From assembly GCF_014199255.1 (NCBI RefSeq), contig NZ_JACIJF010000009.1, forward strand, positions 98,923 to 162,922: a DNA stretch of 64,000 bases, in the 5' to 3' direction. This document shows positions 54,469 to 63,422 of the stretch, piece after piece. The notes below the pieces were generated by a model. The model had not been told where the DNA came from. It was given only the letters and a program-made list of their open reading frames with translations, and made no database searches. Source of the stretch: Sphingomonas xinjiangensis (GTDB lineage: Bacteria; Pseudomonadota; Alphaproteobacteria; Sphingomonadales; Sphingomonadaceae). Numbering within the stretch: the first letter of the stretch is position 1; every line of letters begins with the position of its first letter. Made by a program: the position numbers and the translations under genes.

Positions 54469-55305
54469 TTAGCCGCTGGCTTCGCGAGGCCGCGATCCTC
54501 GTCCAGCTGCTACGCGGTCGCGCGACATCTCTGCGGTGGGGCGATCTTTCCAGCTCATCGGCGGAGTGTCACTTAAGGCCGCGAACGCTTTACCCACAAG
54601 GATGAGCGTCGGCTTCTCGTCAGTGATCGCATTCGCCGCGATTGGCAGCAGGTCGAGACGTGTCTTAAGCAGCCGCTCGCTTGGCATGCTGATGTCGCAT
54701 GCGATTAGGACCGGCGTCGCGGAGTCGAGGCCCTCGAGAATAAGGCGCCGGCTAATCTCGCCTGCTGCACCGCGCCCCATATAGAAGGCCGTGGTGCTCC
54801 CGGGGTCAGCGAGCGCCGCCCAGTCGAGCGCGAGCGCCTCGCCCGCGCGCATGTGCGCAGTGACGAACTGCACGCGGCGGGCGGCGCCGCGCAGCGACAG
54901 CGACATGCCAGCCGAAGCCGCAGCCGCGCTGGCTGCAGTGATGCCGGGACAGATGCGCGCGCGGATGCCGACTGCGGCAAGCGCCGCGACTTCTTCGGTC
55001 GATCGGCCGAACATGGACGGATCGCCTCCTTTCAACCGCACGACGCGTTCGCCCGCGAGCGCGGCCTCAACCAGAAGGGCGTTGATGGCTCCCTGGTCTT
55101 TCGAATGGCGGCCGGACCGCTTGCCGACGGGAACCTGCCGCACGCCTGCCGGGATCAGGTCACGTACGCCGGGACCGACCAAGGAGTCGTAAAAGACCAC
55201 GCTGGCCGCCCGCAGCAGGCGTTCGGCCTTGCGGGTAAGCAGATCGGGATCCCCTGGCCCTGCGCCGACGAGCCAGACCTCGCCGGCGTGCATGATCTCA
55301 TCCAT
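54469..55305 (-). CDS. cobA: Uroporphyrinogen-III C-methyltransferase (CobA/SUMT)
   Basis: It adds two methyl groups to uroporphyrinogen III to give precorrin-2, the precursor of siroheme. It has 278 residues. VGAGPGDPDLLT (13-24) and the VVFYDSLV, RLKGGDPSMFGR and GITAASAAAA segments are canonical. It is single-domain, without the oxidase/ferrochelatase part of CysG. Being the last gene of the nitrate locus, it supplies siroheme for NirB. It overlaps the nitrate reductase gene by eight bases. Confidence 0.95.
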   Translation of the reverse strand: MDEIMHAGEVWLVGAGPGDPDLLTRKAERLLRAASVVFYDSLVGPGVRDLIPAGVRQVPVGKRSGRHSKDQGAINALLVEAALAGERVVRLKGGDPSMFGRSTEEVAALAAVGIRARICPGITAASAAAASAGMSLSLRGAARRVQFVTAHMRAGEALALDWAALADPGSTTAFYMGRGAAGEISRRLILEGLDSATPVLIACDISMPSERLLKTRLDLLPIAANAITDEKPTLILVGKAFAALSDTPPMSWKDRPTAEMSRDRVAAGRGSRPREASG

Positions 55306-57889
55306 TGGCGGCGTTCCTGCTTTCTTCGAGAATTCGGCGAATGGAGGGGCGGCACGAACCGCAATTGGTACCGGCCGAAAGCGCCGCGCCCACGGCCTCC
55401 ACCGTGGTGAGGCGCTGACGGGCGATGGCGGCGATGAGTGTGTTCATCCCGACATCGAAGCAGAGGCAAACGGTCGCGCCTGCATCTTCGCGCGGGCCCG
55501 GCGGAGCGCCTGCAAGCAGGGCAGGGCCGGCAACCGCCTGTCCCAGCTGATCGATCAGCCATTCGCGCCGCGGCAGCAGGCCACTTTCGGTCACGAGCAG
55601 CATTGCCGCGAGGCGCCCTTCACGGAGCACCGCGACCCGGCGGGCACCGCGTGCGCGGTCGGAGACCTCCATGCGCTCGCCCTTGGGCAGTGCGGCTTCG
55701 ATTGCGTGCGGGTCGCCATCGCCGGCCAGTTCGAACAGGACGCCTCTCGGTACCGCGACCCGTGTCGCCCACAGGCACTCGGGCAGCGGCATTGCTTCCG
55801 CGCTGATCAGGAAGCCGCGCCAGGCCGGTGTCACTGCCGCCACCGCCGCTGGCGTGGACTTGAAGCCAGGCTGTCCCGAATGCGGGTCGGCCAAGGCGCG
55901 GGGCAGCAATCCGGTGCGGCCGCCGCTGGACTGGCGATCGGTCCAGTGGATCGGCGTGAAGATCTCGCCGAGGCGTTGTCCGCTGGCGAATTCGACCCTG
56001 AACAGGCTCGCGCCTTGCGGCGTCGACACGCGGGCGAGCCCGCCATCGCGCAGCCCGAACGCCACCGCGTCCTGCGGATGCACTTCGACCAGCGGTTCCT
56101 CGCGGTGGCGCGCAAGCTTGGGGCTCAGCCCAGTGCGCGACATGGTGTGCCATTGATCACGGTAGCGGCCAGTGTTGAGCGTCAGCGGCCATTTCGACAG
56201 CGGTGCGGTCAGCGAGACCTGCTGGACCGGCACTAACCGCGCGCGTCCGTCGGACGTGGGATAGACGCCATCGGCCAATGCCTCGCCGCCCCAGCGGAAC
56301 GGTGCAAGCGCGTCATAGGCATCGTTGCCGATGGCGACATGGCCGCTCAGATCGAACAGTCGCGCGCCGCCGTTGCGATAGGCCGAGAGCCGCGCATGCT
56401 CGCGAAAGATGTCGGCAGGCCGCGAATAGGCGAACGCATCTGCCCAGCCCATCCGCCGCGCGACCTCGTTGACGATCCACCAGTCGGGCCGTGCCTCACC
56501 CGGAAGCGTGAAGAGCGCGCGCTGCCGGCTGATCCGGCGTTCGGAATTGGTGACGGTCCCGTCCTTCTCGCCCCAGGCGGCGGCGGGCAGGCGCACATGC
56601 GCGAAGGGGCTCGTGTCGGTGTCGGAGATCACGTCGGAGACGACAACAAAGGGACAGCGGGCAAGCGCATCACGCACCGCGCCCGCATCGGGCATCGACA
56701 CCGCCGGATTGGTCGCCATGATCCACAGCGCCTTGATCCGCCCCTCCCCTACGGCGCGGAACAGGTCCACCGCCTTGAGGCCCGGTTTGGCGGCGATGGT
56801 CGGGGCACCCCAAAAGCGCTGGACGTTCGCCCGGTTCTCCGGCGCGAAGTCCATGTGTGCGGCCAGGCTCGACGCCAGCCCGCCGACCTCGCGCCCGCCC
56901 ATCGCATTGGGCTGACCCGTGATTGAGAAGGGCGCAGCGCCGGGCTTGCCGATGCGGCCGGTGGCGAGATGGAGGTTGAGGATCGCGTTGACCTGATCGG
57001 TGCCGCGCAGCGACTGGTTGATGCCCTGGCTGAACAACGTGACGGTACGCGGATGACATGCGAACAGTTCATAGAAGCGTCTGAGATCGGCGGCGGGCAC
57101 ATCGCATGCGCGCGCCACCGACCACAGGTCGCTTCCCTCGCTTACCGTGTCCCAGAAGCGATCGGGCACGGCCACGCTCCGCTCCAGATAGGCACCGTCG
57201 AGCAGCCCCTCAGCACGGCAATGGGTGAGCAGGCCGTTCATCAACGCCACGTCGCTGCCAGGCCGAATGGCAAGGTGAAGGTCGGCACCCTCGGCGGTTT
57301 CGGTCCGGCGCGGGTCGATCACCACCAGCTTGGCGCCCGCATCGCAGCGTGCCCGGACGCGCTGATAGACAATCGGATGACACCAGGCGGCGTTCGAGCC
57401 TACCAGCACGATTAGGTCGGCGACGTCGAGATCGTCATAGCTTGCCGGGACGATGTCCTCGCCAAACGCGCGCAGGTGCCCGGCGACCGCACTCGACATG
57501 CACAGCCGCGAATTGGTGTCGATGTTGGCCGAACCGATAAAGCCCTTCATCAGCTTGTTGGCGACGTAATAGTCCTCGGTGAGCAGCTGGCCCGAGACAT
57601 AAAAGGCGACGCTGTCCGGACCATGTTCGGCGATGGCCTGGCAAAAGCGTCGGGCGACCAGGTCCAGCGCCTTGTCCCAGCCGACCCGGCGCCTGCCGAT
57701 CATCGGGTGGAGGAGGCGACCTTCGAGCCCCACCGTCTCGCCCAGATGCGTACCCTTGGAGCAAAGCTTGCCGCGATTGGCCGGATGATCCGGGTCGCCC
57801 TTGATGTCCACCGAACGCTCGCCGGTGCGCTTCGCCACGATCCCGCAGCCAACGCCACAATAGGCGCAGGTGGTGCGGATCTCCGCCAT
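55298..57889 (-). CDS. nasC: Assimilatory nitrate reductase catalytic subunit
   Basis: A molybdenum (bis-MGD) enzyme reducing nitrate to nitrite in the cytoplasm. From ATG 57889 it has 863 residues. The N-terminal [4Fe-4S] site has Cys8, Cys11, Cys15 and Cys43. Molybdopterin oxidoreductase and dinucleotide-binding domains follow, and a C-terminal BFD-like [2Fe-2S] motif (CLCFD ... CGSC) is present. No signal peptide confirms assimilatory use. The symbol follows the nasTSABGHC naming of Paracoccus; others call it nasA. The ATG overlaps the nirD stop. Confidence 0.93.
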   Translation of the reverse strand: MAEIRTTCAYCGVGCGIVAKRTGERSVDIKGDPDHPANRGKLCSKGTHLGETVGLEGRLLHPMIGRRRVGWDKALDLVARRFCQAIAEHGPDSVAFYVSGQLLTEDYYVANKLMKGFIGSANIDTNSRLCMSSAVAGHLRAFGEDIVPASYDDLDVADLIVLVGSNAAWCHPIVYQRVRARCDAGAKLVVIDPRRTETAEGADLHLAIRPGSDVALMNGLLTHCRAEGLLDGAYLERSVAVPDRFWDTVSEGSDLWSVARACDVPAADLRRFYELFACHPRTVTLFSQGINQSLRGTDQVNAILNLHLATGRIGKPGAAPFSITGQPNAMGGREVGGLASSLAAHMDFAPENRANVQRFWGAPTIAAKPGLKAVDLFRAVGEGRIKALWIMATNPAVSMPDAGAVRDALARCPFVVVSDVISDTDTSPFAHVRLPAAAWGEKDGTVTNSERRISRQRALFTLPGEARPDWWIVNEVARRMGWADAFAYSRPADIFREHARLSAYRNGGARLFDLSGHVAIGNDAYDALAPFRWGGEALADGVYPTSDGRARLVPVQQVSLTAPLSKWPLTLNTGRYRDQWHTMSRTGLSPKLARHREEPLVEVHPQDAVAFGLRDGGLARVSTPQGASLFRVEFASGQRLGEIFTPIHWTDRQSSGGRTGLLPRALADPHSGQPGFKSTPAAVAAVTPAWRGFLISAEAMPLPECLWATRVAVPRGVLFELAGDGDPHAIEAALPKGERMEVSDRARGARRVAVLREGRLAAMLLVTESGLLPRREWLIDQLGQAVAGPALLAGAPPGPREDAGATVCLCFDVGMNTLIAAIARQRLTTVEAVGAALSAGTNCGSCRPSIRRILEESRNAANG

Positions 57890-58227
57890 CAGGCCGCAGC
57901 CTTCAACGCGCCGGCGCGGCAGATCAGCACCCGTCCGGCATCCACCTTGACGGGGATCGCTGGCGTGCACCCCTTGTCGCTGCCCTGCGCCTCACCGGTC
58001 GCGAGCGCGATGTTCCAATTGTGCAGGGGACAGGCGACACTGTGGCCGTGGACGATACCCTGGGCGAGCGGCCCACCCTTATGGGGACAGCGATTGACCA
58101 ACGCGAACACGCGGTTGTCGCCGGTGCGGAACACGGCGATCTCCTCTCCACCCTCGACCGGCACGGTGCGCGCGCCCCGCAGCGGGATCTCGTCGAGCCA
58201 GCCGATGTCGAGCCAGTCGCCAATCAT
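57889..58227 (-). CDS. nirD: Nitrite reductase small subunit, Rieske-type (NirD)
   Basis: A 112-residue Rieske [2Fe-2S] protein. Ligands are Cys47 and His49 (CPHKG) and Cys66 and His69 (CPLHN). It works with NirB, or carries electrons in a NasG-like role. ATG 58227 overlaps the nirB stop and its own stop overlaps the nitrate reductase start, so the three are translationally coupled. Confidence 0.93.
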   Translation of the reverse strand: MIGDWLDIGWLDEIPLRGARTVPVEGGEEIAVFRTGDNRVFALVNRCPHKGGPLAQGIVHGHSVACPLHNWNIALATGEAQGSDKGCTPAIPVKVDAGRVLICRAGALKAAA

Positions 58228-60689
58228 GCGATTTCCTCCTCGCGAACGGGGGTGAACGCCGCCATGTGCGCATGCTGCTCGTGCTCCCGTCCGGCGACGC
58301 GCTCTGCCCAGGGGTCCTCCTGGCTGAAGCGCTGCGAATGCAGAAAGCGCGCAGTCAACGCTTCGCGGCCCTGCGTATCCTCGACGATGCGCGCCTTGAG
58401 ATAGTTGAGCCCGACCCGTTCTAGCCACGGCGCGGTGCGCTCAAGATAGCGTGCCTCTTCGCGGTAGAGCTGGATAAAGGCGGCGCAATATCCCATTGCC
58501 TCCGCCTCGGTCGCGACCTTGCACAGCAGGTCAGTGGCGCGGACCTTGATCCCGCCATTGCCGCCGACATGCAGCTCATAGCCGCTATCGACGCAGACCA
58601 CTCCGAAATCCTTGATCGTCGCTTCGGCGCAATTGCGCGGACATCCCGACACGGCGATCTTGAACTTGTGCGGCATCCACGAGCCCCAGCTCATGCGCTC
58701 GAGCTTAACGCCGAGCCCGGTCGAGTCTTGCGTGCCGAAGCGGCACCACTCAGAGCCGACACAGGTTTTCACCGTGCGCAGCGACTTGCCATAGGCATGG
58801 CCAGAGACCATGCCCGCAGCATTGAGATCGGCCCAGACGGCTGGCAGATCCTCCTTCTTGATTCCGAAAATGTCGAGCCGCTGGCCGCCGGTGACCTTCA
58901 CCATCGGTGCGTCATATTTCTCGACCACATCGGCGATCGCGCGCAGCTCGCGTGGGTTGGTCAGCCCGCCCCACATGCGCGGCACCACCGAGTAGGTGCC
59001 GTCCTTCTGAATGTTGGCGTGCATCCGCTCATTGACGAAGCGGCTCTGCTGGTCATCCTTGTAGTCGCCAGGCAGGGCGCAGAGCAGGTAATAGTTGAGC
59101 GCCGGGCGGCACGAGGAACACCCGTCTGGCGTGCTCCAATGCAGCTTCTGCATCACTTCTGGGATCGACTGCATGCCCTGGTCGACGATCTCGCGGCGGA
59201 CATCGTCATGGCCGAAGCTGGTGCACTTGCACATCGTCTTGGCGCCGGCCTGCACCTCGTCGCCGAGCGTCAGCGCGAGCAAATTCTCGACGATTCCCGT
59301 GCACGACCCGCAACTTGCCGAGGCCTTGCAGCCGGCGCGGACGGCGTCCAGGCTGGCGGCGCCGCCGGCGATGCATGCCACCACCTGCCCCTTGCTGACG
59401 CCGTTGCAGCCGCAGATCTCGGCATCGTCCGAGAGCGCCGCAACGGCTGCCTTAGGGTCCGTTTGCCCCCCTCCATGGGCGTGGGCTTGACCGAAAATCA
59501 GGAGGTCGCGCATCTCGGAAACGTCTTCTTGCTTCTTGAGCAGGTCGAAATACCAGGCGCCGTCGGCGGTATCGCCATAGAGCACCGCGCCCACGACGCG
59601 GTCGTTCTTCACCACCACACGCTTGTAGACGCCGCGGCTGGCGTCGCGCAGCACGATGTCTTCGGCACCGTCTCCGCCCGAAAAGTCGCCCGCCGAAAAG
59701 ACATCGATGCCCGACACCTTGAGCTTGGTCGAGGTCACCGATCCCCGATAGCCGCTGGGCTGCTCAACCAGCCCGTCGGCAAGCGCCCGGCACATCTCCC
59801 AAAGCGGCGCGACCAGGCCGTAGACCTGGCCCGCATGCTCGACGCATTCGCCCACCGCCAGCACATCGGGGTCGCTGGTGACCATGTGATCGTCGACCTT
59901 GATGCCGCGCCCGATATCGAGGCCAGCGTCCCGCGCCAACGCGGTGCACGGGCGGATGCCCACCGCCATCACCACCAGGCTCGCCGGGATCACGCGCCCG
60001 TCCTTCAGCCGCACGCCCTCCACGGCATCCGTGCCGAGGATCTCGGCAGTGTCGGCGCCGGTCAGGATAGTCTGCCCGCGCGCCTCCAGCGCAGATTTGA
60101 GCAGCCAGGCTGCCGCTTCGTCGAGCTGCCGTTCCATCAGCGTCGGCATCAGGTGCAGCACCGTGACCTTCATGCCGCGCAGGCTGAGGCCATGTGCCGC
60201 CTCCAGCCCGAGCAGTCCGCCACCGATCACCACGGCGTCGCCGCCCTTGTCGGCCGCGGCAAGCATCGCATCGACGTCGTTCATTTCGCGGAAGCCGACC
60301 ACGCCCGGCAGGTCCTTGCCGGGCACCGGGATGATGAACGGATCGGAGCCGGTGGCGATCAGCAGCTTGTCATAGCCAAGCGTGCGTCCGCTGCGCGACG
60401 TGACGGTCTTTGCCACGCGGTCGATCTGCGCGATCGGGTCCCCGGCGATCAGCTCGATACCGTGGTCGCGGTACCAGCCATGGCCGTTGATCACGATCTC
60501 ATCGAAGGTCTTCTCGCCCGCAAGAACCGGCGAGAGCATGATGCGGTTGTAATTCACATGCGGTTCGGCACCGAAGATCGTCACGCGGTACCGGTGGGGA
60601 TCGCGAGCGAGCAGTTCCTCGACGGCGCGGCAGCCGGCCATGCCGTTGCCGATCACCACCAGGTGCGGGCGTTGAATGTGGTGCGTCAT
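58224..60689 (-). CDS. nirB: NAD(P)H nitrite reductase large subunit (NirB)
   Basis: It reduces nitrite to ammonia with six electrons from NAD(P)H. It has 821 residues. The N-terminal FAD/NAD(P) domains (VIGNGMAGCRAVEELL) are followed by a BFD-type [2Fe-2S] motif (CGCNGVSKG ... CKASASCGSC) and two sulfite/nitrite reductase half-domains. The siroheme-[4Fe-4S] cysteines are in CVGSEWCRFG and SGCPRNCAEA. It lies between the transporter and nirD. Confidence 0.96.
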   Translation of the reverse strand: MTHHIQRPHLVVIGNGMAGCRAVEELLARDPHRYRVTIFGAEPHVNYNRIMLSPVLAGEKTFDEIVINGHGWYRDHGIELIAGDPIAQIDRVAKTVTSRSGRTLGYDKLLIATGSDPFIIPVPGKDLPGVVGFREMNDVDAMLAAADKGGDAVVIGGGLLGLEAAHGLSLRGMKVTVLHLMPTLMERQLDEAAAWLLKSALEARGQTILTGADTAEILGTDAVEGVRLKDGRVIPASLVVMAVGIRPCTALARDAGLDIGRGIKVDDHMVTSDPDVLAVGECVEHAGQVYGLVAPLWEMCRALADGLVEQPSGYRGSVTSTKLKVSGIDVFSAGDFSGGDGAEDIVLRDASRGVYKRVVVKNDRVVGAVLYGDTADGAWYFDLLKKQEDVSEMRDLLIFGQAHAHGGGQTDPKAAVAALSDDAEICGCNGVSKGQVVACIAGGAASLDAVRAGCKASASCGSCTGIVENLLALTLGDEVQAGAKTMCKCTSFGHDDVRREIVDQGMQSIPEVMQKLHWSTPDGCSSCRPALNYYLLCALPGDYKDDQQSRFVNERMHANIQKDGTYSVVPRMWGGLTNPRELRAIADVVEKYDAPMVKVTGGQRLDIFGIKKEDLPAVWADLNAAGMVSGHAYGKSLRTVKTCVGSEWCRFGTQDSTGLGVKLERMSWGSWMPHKFKIAVSGCPRNCAEATIKDFGVVCVDSGYELHVGGNGGIKVRATDLLCKVATEAEAMGYCAAFIQLYREEARYLERTAPWLERVGLNYLKARIVEDTQGREALTARFLHSQRFSQEDPWAERVAGREHEQHAHMAAFTPVREEEIA

Positions 60690-60729
60690 GGGCGGAGCCT
60701 CACGGCTGGAGAGAAGAATGGCGCGCGCA

Positions 60730-62013
60730 TCAGATCCGCACGCCCGCGGTGGCGGCCCAACGAACCCGCCAGCGGCCCTTGACGAAGGTCAGCCCGGCGA
60801 GCGCGGCGAGTGCGAGTAGCGCGAAGATCAGGAAGCCTGGGCCGAAGCCACCGGTCACTTGCCGGGCGAAGCCGAGCGAGGAAGCGAGGTAGAAGCCCCC
60901 GACACCTCCGGCCATGCCGACCAGCCCGGTGAGGATGCCGATCTCCTTGCCGAAACGTTGCGGCACAAGCTGGAACACGGCGCCATTGCCGGTGCCCAGC
61001 GCAAGCATGGCGATCACAAACAGGGTGAGTGCGACGGGGAGGCTGGCTGGCGACATGCTGACGCCCAGCAGGGCCAGGGCCGCGACGACATACACCGTCG
61101 TCAATGTCGAGACGCCGCCGATCCGGTCGGCAAGGGCGCCGCCTATGGGACGCACCAGCGATCCGGCGAACACGCAGGCCGCAGTGCAATAGCCGGCGGT
61201 GACTGTGCTCAGGGCGAACTGGTCGCTGAAATAGATGGTCAGCGACGAGGCGAGCCCCGAAAACCCGCCAAAGGTGACGCCGTAGAAGAGCATGAACCAC
61301 CAGGCATCGGCAGTGCGCAGCGGCTCGAGATAGGCAGCGAGCGGCTGCGGCGCTGGCTGGTTCGGCGCGTCCTTGGCCATGACGACGAACGCGACCAGCA
61401 CGATAGAAAGCGGGATGCAGACCAGCCCGAGCACCGCGTTCCAGCCTAAGGCCTGCGCCAGCGCCGGCGCGAACAGCGCGGCGAGCACGGTGCCGGAATT
61501 GCCCATGCCAGCAATGCCCATAGCCTTGCCCTGATGCTCAGGCGGGTACCAGCGGCTAGCGAGCGGCAGCGCCACCGCGAAGCTGGCGCCGGCGAAACCG
61601 AGCAGCGTGCCGAGCGCGAGGATTCCCCCAAAGCTGCGGACGCCGAGCGACCAGGCGACGAGCAGTCCACCGATCACGATCAATTGGCTGATCACGCCAG
61701 TCCGCTTGGGGCCGATCCAGTCAGCGAGGAGTCCGACAACCAGCCGCAGCATCGCGCCGGCAAGCGTCGGCGTGGCGACCATCAATCCTTTTTGCGCAGG
61801 GCTGAGCGCCAGGTCGGCGGCAATATCCGGGGCGAGCGGCCCCAGCAGGACCCAGACCATGAAGGCCAGGTCGAAATACAGGAAGGCGGCGATCAGCGTC
61901 GGCGTGTGCCCGCTGCTCCAGAAGTCCGACTTCTTGCGCTTCGGAGAAAATTCGATGTCGGCACCGCCTCCGATCCAGTCGAAGCCCTGATGCAACAGTT
62001 CCGGGATCTTCAT
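60730..62013 (-). CDS. narK: NarK/NasA-type nitrate/nitrite MFS transporter
   Basis: A 427-residue major-facilitator protein with 12 helices. It shows the nitrate-nitrite porter signatures GMGNSGTVLAALF and LALGTGNGAVFQLVP, plus the conserved Arg-containing membrane segments. It imports nitrate for the reductases encoded downstream. AAGGAG stands eight bases before ATG 62013. It is the first gene behind the leader RNA and so is controlled by antitermination. It ends 40 bp before the nirB start. Confidence 0.94.
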   Translation of the reverse strand: MKIPELLHQGFDWIGGGADIEFSPKRKKSDFWSSGHTPTLIAAFLYFDLAFMVWVLLGPLAPDIAADLALSPAQKGLMVATPTLAGAMLRLVVGLLADWIGPKRTGVISQLIVIGGLLVAWSLGVRSFGGILALGTLLGFAGASFAVALPLASRWYPPEHQGKAMGIAGMGNSGTVLAALFAPALAQALGWNAVLGLVCIPLSIVLVAFVVMAKDAPNQPAPQPLAAYLEPLRTADAWWFMLFYGVTFGGFSGLASSLTIYFSDQFALSTVTAGYCTAACVFAGSLVRPIGGALADRIGGVSTLTTVYVVAALALLGVSMSPASLPVALTLFVIAMLALGTGNGAVFQLVPQRFGKEIGILTGLVGMAGGVGGFYLASSLGFARQVTGGFGPGFLIFALLALAALAGLTFVKGRWRVRWAATAGVRI

Positions 62014-62042
62014 CCGCACTGCTCCTTTGTGCCGCAGGCACG

Positions 62043-62094
62043 AAAAAAGCCGCCTCCGACCTCCCGCCTCAAGCGGTGATCGGACAGCGGCTTT
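62043..62094 (-). terminator. Leader terminator (attenuator) before the nitrate transporter gene
   Basis: AAAGCCGC at 62094-62087 pairs with GCGGC-TTT at 62053-62046. Inner pairs TCCGA/TCGGA and CCGC/GGCGG extend the hairpin. A run of six U ends at 62043. It lies 30 bp before the narK start and 127 bp after the nasS stop, so it attenuates the operon, not a gene end. Its 5' arm overlaps the second antiterminator stem-loop. Confidence 0.85.
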
Positions 62095-62134
62095 GCTGTC
62101 TTGCAATGAACAACTGCACCTACGCTGGCGCAGT
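62083..62134 (-). ncRNA. Two-hairpin ANTAR target in the nas leader RNA
   Basis: P1 (62134-62113): ACTGCGCC pairs with GGTGCAGT around the six-base loop AGCGUA. P2 (62100-62083): GACAGC pairs with GCUGUC around loop AAAGCC. Both loops have A at position 1 and G at position 4, the defining ANTAR-binding pattern. A 12-base linker separates them. P2 uses GCC and GCUGUCC bases needed by the terminator hairpin, so the two structures exclude each other. NasT bound to P1-P2 should allow read-through when nitrate is present. Confidence 0.85.
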
Positions 62135-62213
62135 CATCCGATGTTGACACCCGTTCGTCCGGGCGTCTTGGGGAAGCTGACGCGTTTGGCGGCACTTCGC
62201 AAGTGCAAAAATT

Positions 62214-63422
62214 CTAAGATGCTCGCAATGCTTCCAGATAGCCGGCCAGGTTCTGCGGATCGAAGGCAAGGCCGTCGAAGAACCGGTCCGGCGCTAGGGT
62301 GAGGCTGCCCTCGTGCGACGCGGCCGGCGTGGGCTGCTTCAAGGACCCTTCTACTTTCATGCTCGCGCCCGGCATCGCGACTCCGCGCCCGGCCAGTGCG
62401 CGGCGATACAGGTCCGACCGGAACACCCCCGCGGCAGCGCGTTCAGCCTCTACGGAAGGCTCTACCATGTTCCAGCGAACGAACTGCGAGTAGATCCAGA
62501 GCGCCTGGCTCCGCCACGGAAAATTGGCAGCACCCCGATGAAACACCAGGAAGTCGGACTGGCGCACCGGCTCCCCATCCTGCCGCAGGGGCATGCAGCC
62601 ACTAAGGGCCTGGGCGATCAGTCCCGGTGGCTGGTCGACATATTCCGGCCTGGCGAGCAGCGCCGCCAAGTCATCGTGATTCGCGGGATCGTCACACCAT
62701 GCAGCGGCGCGATCGAGCGCACGAAGCAGCCTGTCTAGCTGATCGCCATTGGCCTCCGCCCAGTCCGCCCGCGTCGCTAGCACCTTCTCCACGCCGCGCT
62801 GCCAGATGTTGACGCCGGTGGCAGCGATCTCCCCGATGCCCTGGGCCACTGAAACGCTGCTCCAGGGCTCCCCCGCGATGAACCCGTCGACCTCGCCCAG
62901 CCGCAGCGCCTGCGTCATCAGCGAGGGCGGGAGCACTCGCAGCGTGACGTCGCGATCCGGATTGATACCGGCATAGCCCAACCAATAGCGCAGCATCATC
63001 GCGTGGCTCGAAAAGCGATGAACGATGCCGATGATCGGCTTGCGGCGATGCAGGCCGATCGCGGCGGCGAAATCGTGCGCGGTGGCGATGGGATCGGCCA
63101 CGCGGCGGCGCGGGTCCGGATCGAGTGCAGCCGCCAGTTCGGACGAAAGCGTCAGCGCGTTGCCATTGTCGTTCAGCTTGAACGGAGCGGCGATGGCGCA
63201 GGGTGTCTGGCTGAGCCCGAGGGTCACGGCGACGGCAAGCGGCGCGAGCAGATGCGCACACTGAACCTGTCCATATACCAGCCGGTCGCGCACCGCCGCC
63301 CAGCTGGTGTCGCGGACCAGCCTCAGCGCGATTCCCTCAGCCTCCGCAAAGCCGCGCTCGCTGGCCGCGATCAGCGGTGCGCTATCGGTCAGCGGCAGGA
63401 AGGCGATCGCAAGCGGCGTCAT
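62214..63422 (-). CDS. nasS: Nitrate-sensing NasS (NrtA-like, cytoplasmic)
   Basis: A 402-residue periplasmic-binding-protein fold of the NrtA/CmpA family, but without a signal peptide (begins MTPLAIAFLPLTDSAPLIAA), so it stays in the cytoplasm. That fits NasS, which binds NasT in the absence of nitrate and releases it when nitrate or nitrite binds. The nasT stop overlaps its ATG (ATGA), so the two are made together. The alternative, a nitrate ABC-transporter component, is unlikely without permease and ATPase genes here. Confidence 0.88.
   Translation of the reverse strand: MTPLAIAFLPLTDSAPLIAASERGFAEAEGIALRLVRDTSWAAVRDRLVYGQVQCAHLLAPLAVAVTLGLSQTPCAIAAPFKLNDNGNALTLSSELAAALDPDPRRRVADPIATAHDFAAAIGLHRRKPIIGIVHRFSSHAMMLRYWLGYAGINPDRDVTLRVLPPSLMTQALRLGEVDGFIAGEPWSSVSVAQGIGEIAATGVNIWQRGVEKVLATRADWAEANGDQLDRLLRALDRAAAWCDDPANHDDLAALLARPEYVDQPPGLIAQALSGCMPLRQDGEPVRQSDFLVFHRGAANFPWRSQALWIYSQFVRWNMVEPSVEAERAAAGVFRSDLYRRALAGRGVAMPGASMKVEGSLKQPTPAASHEGSLTLAPDRFFDGLAFDPQNLAGYLEALRAS

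Noticed and set aside
54256..54605. Possible small genes between ruvA and cobA on either strand
   Set aside because: Low-complexity Ser/Arg-rich translations with no family resemblance; starts lack good ribosome-binding sites.
62192..62206. Small hairpin (GCACTT-GCG-AAGTGC) just after nasS as a nasS terminator
   Set aside because: No U-run follows in the direction of transcription; the T-run lies on the wrong side. Read-through into the leader remains possible.
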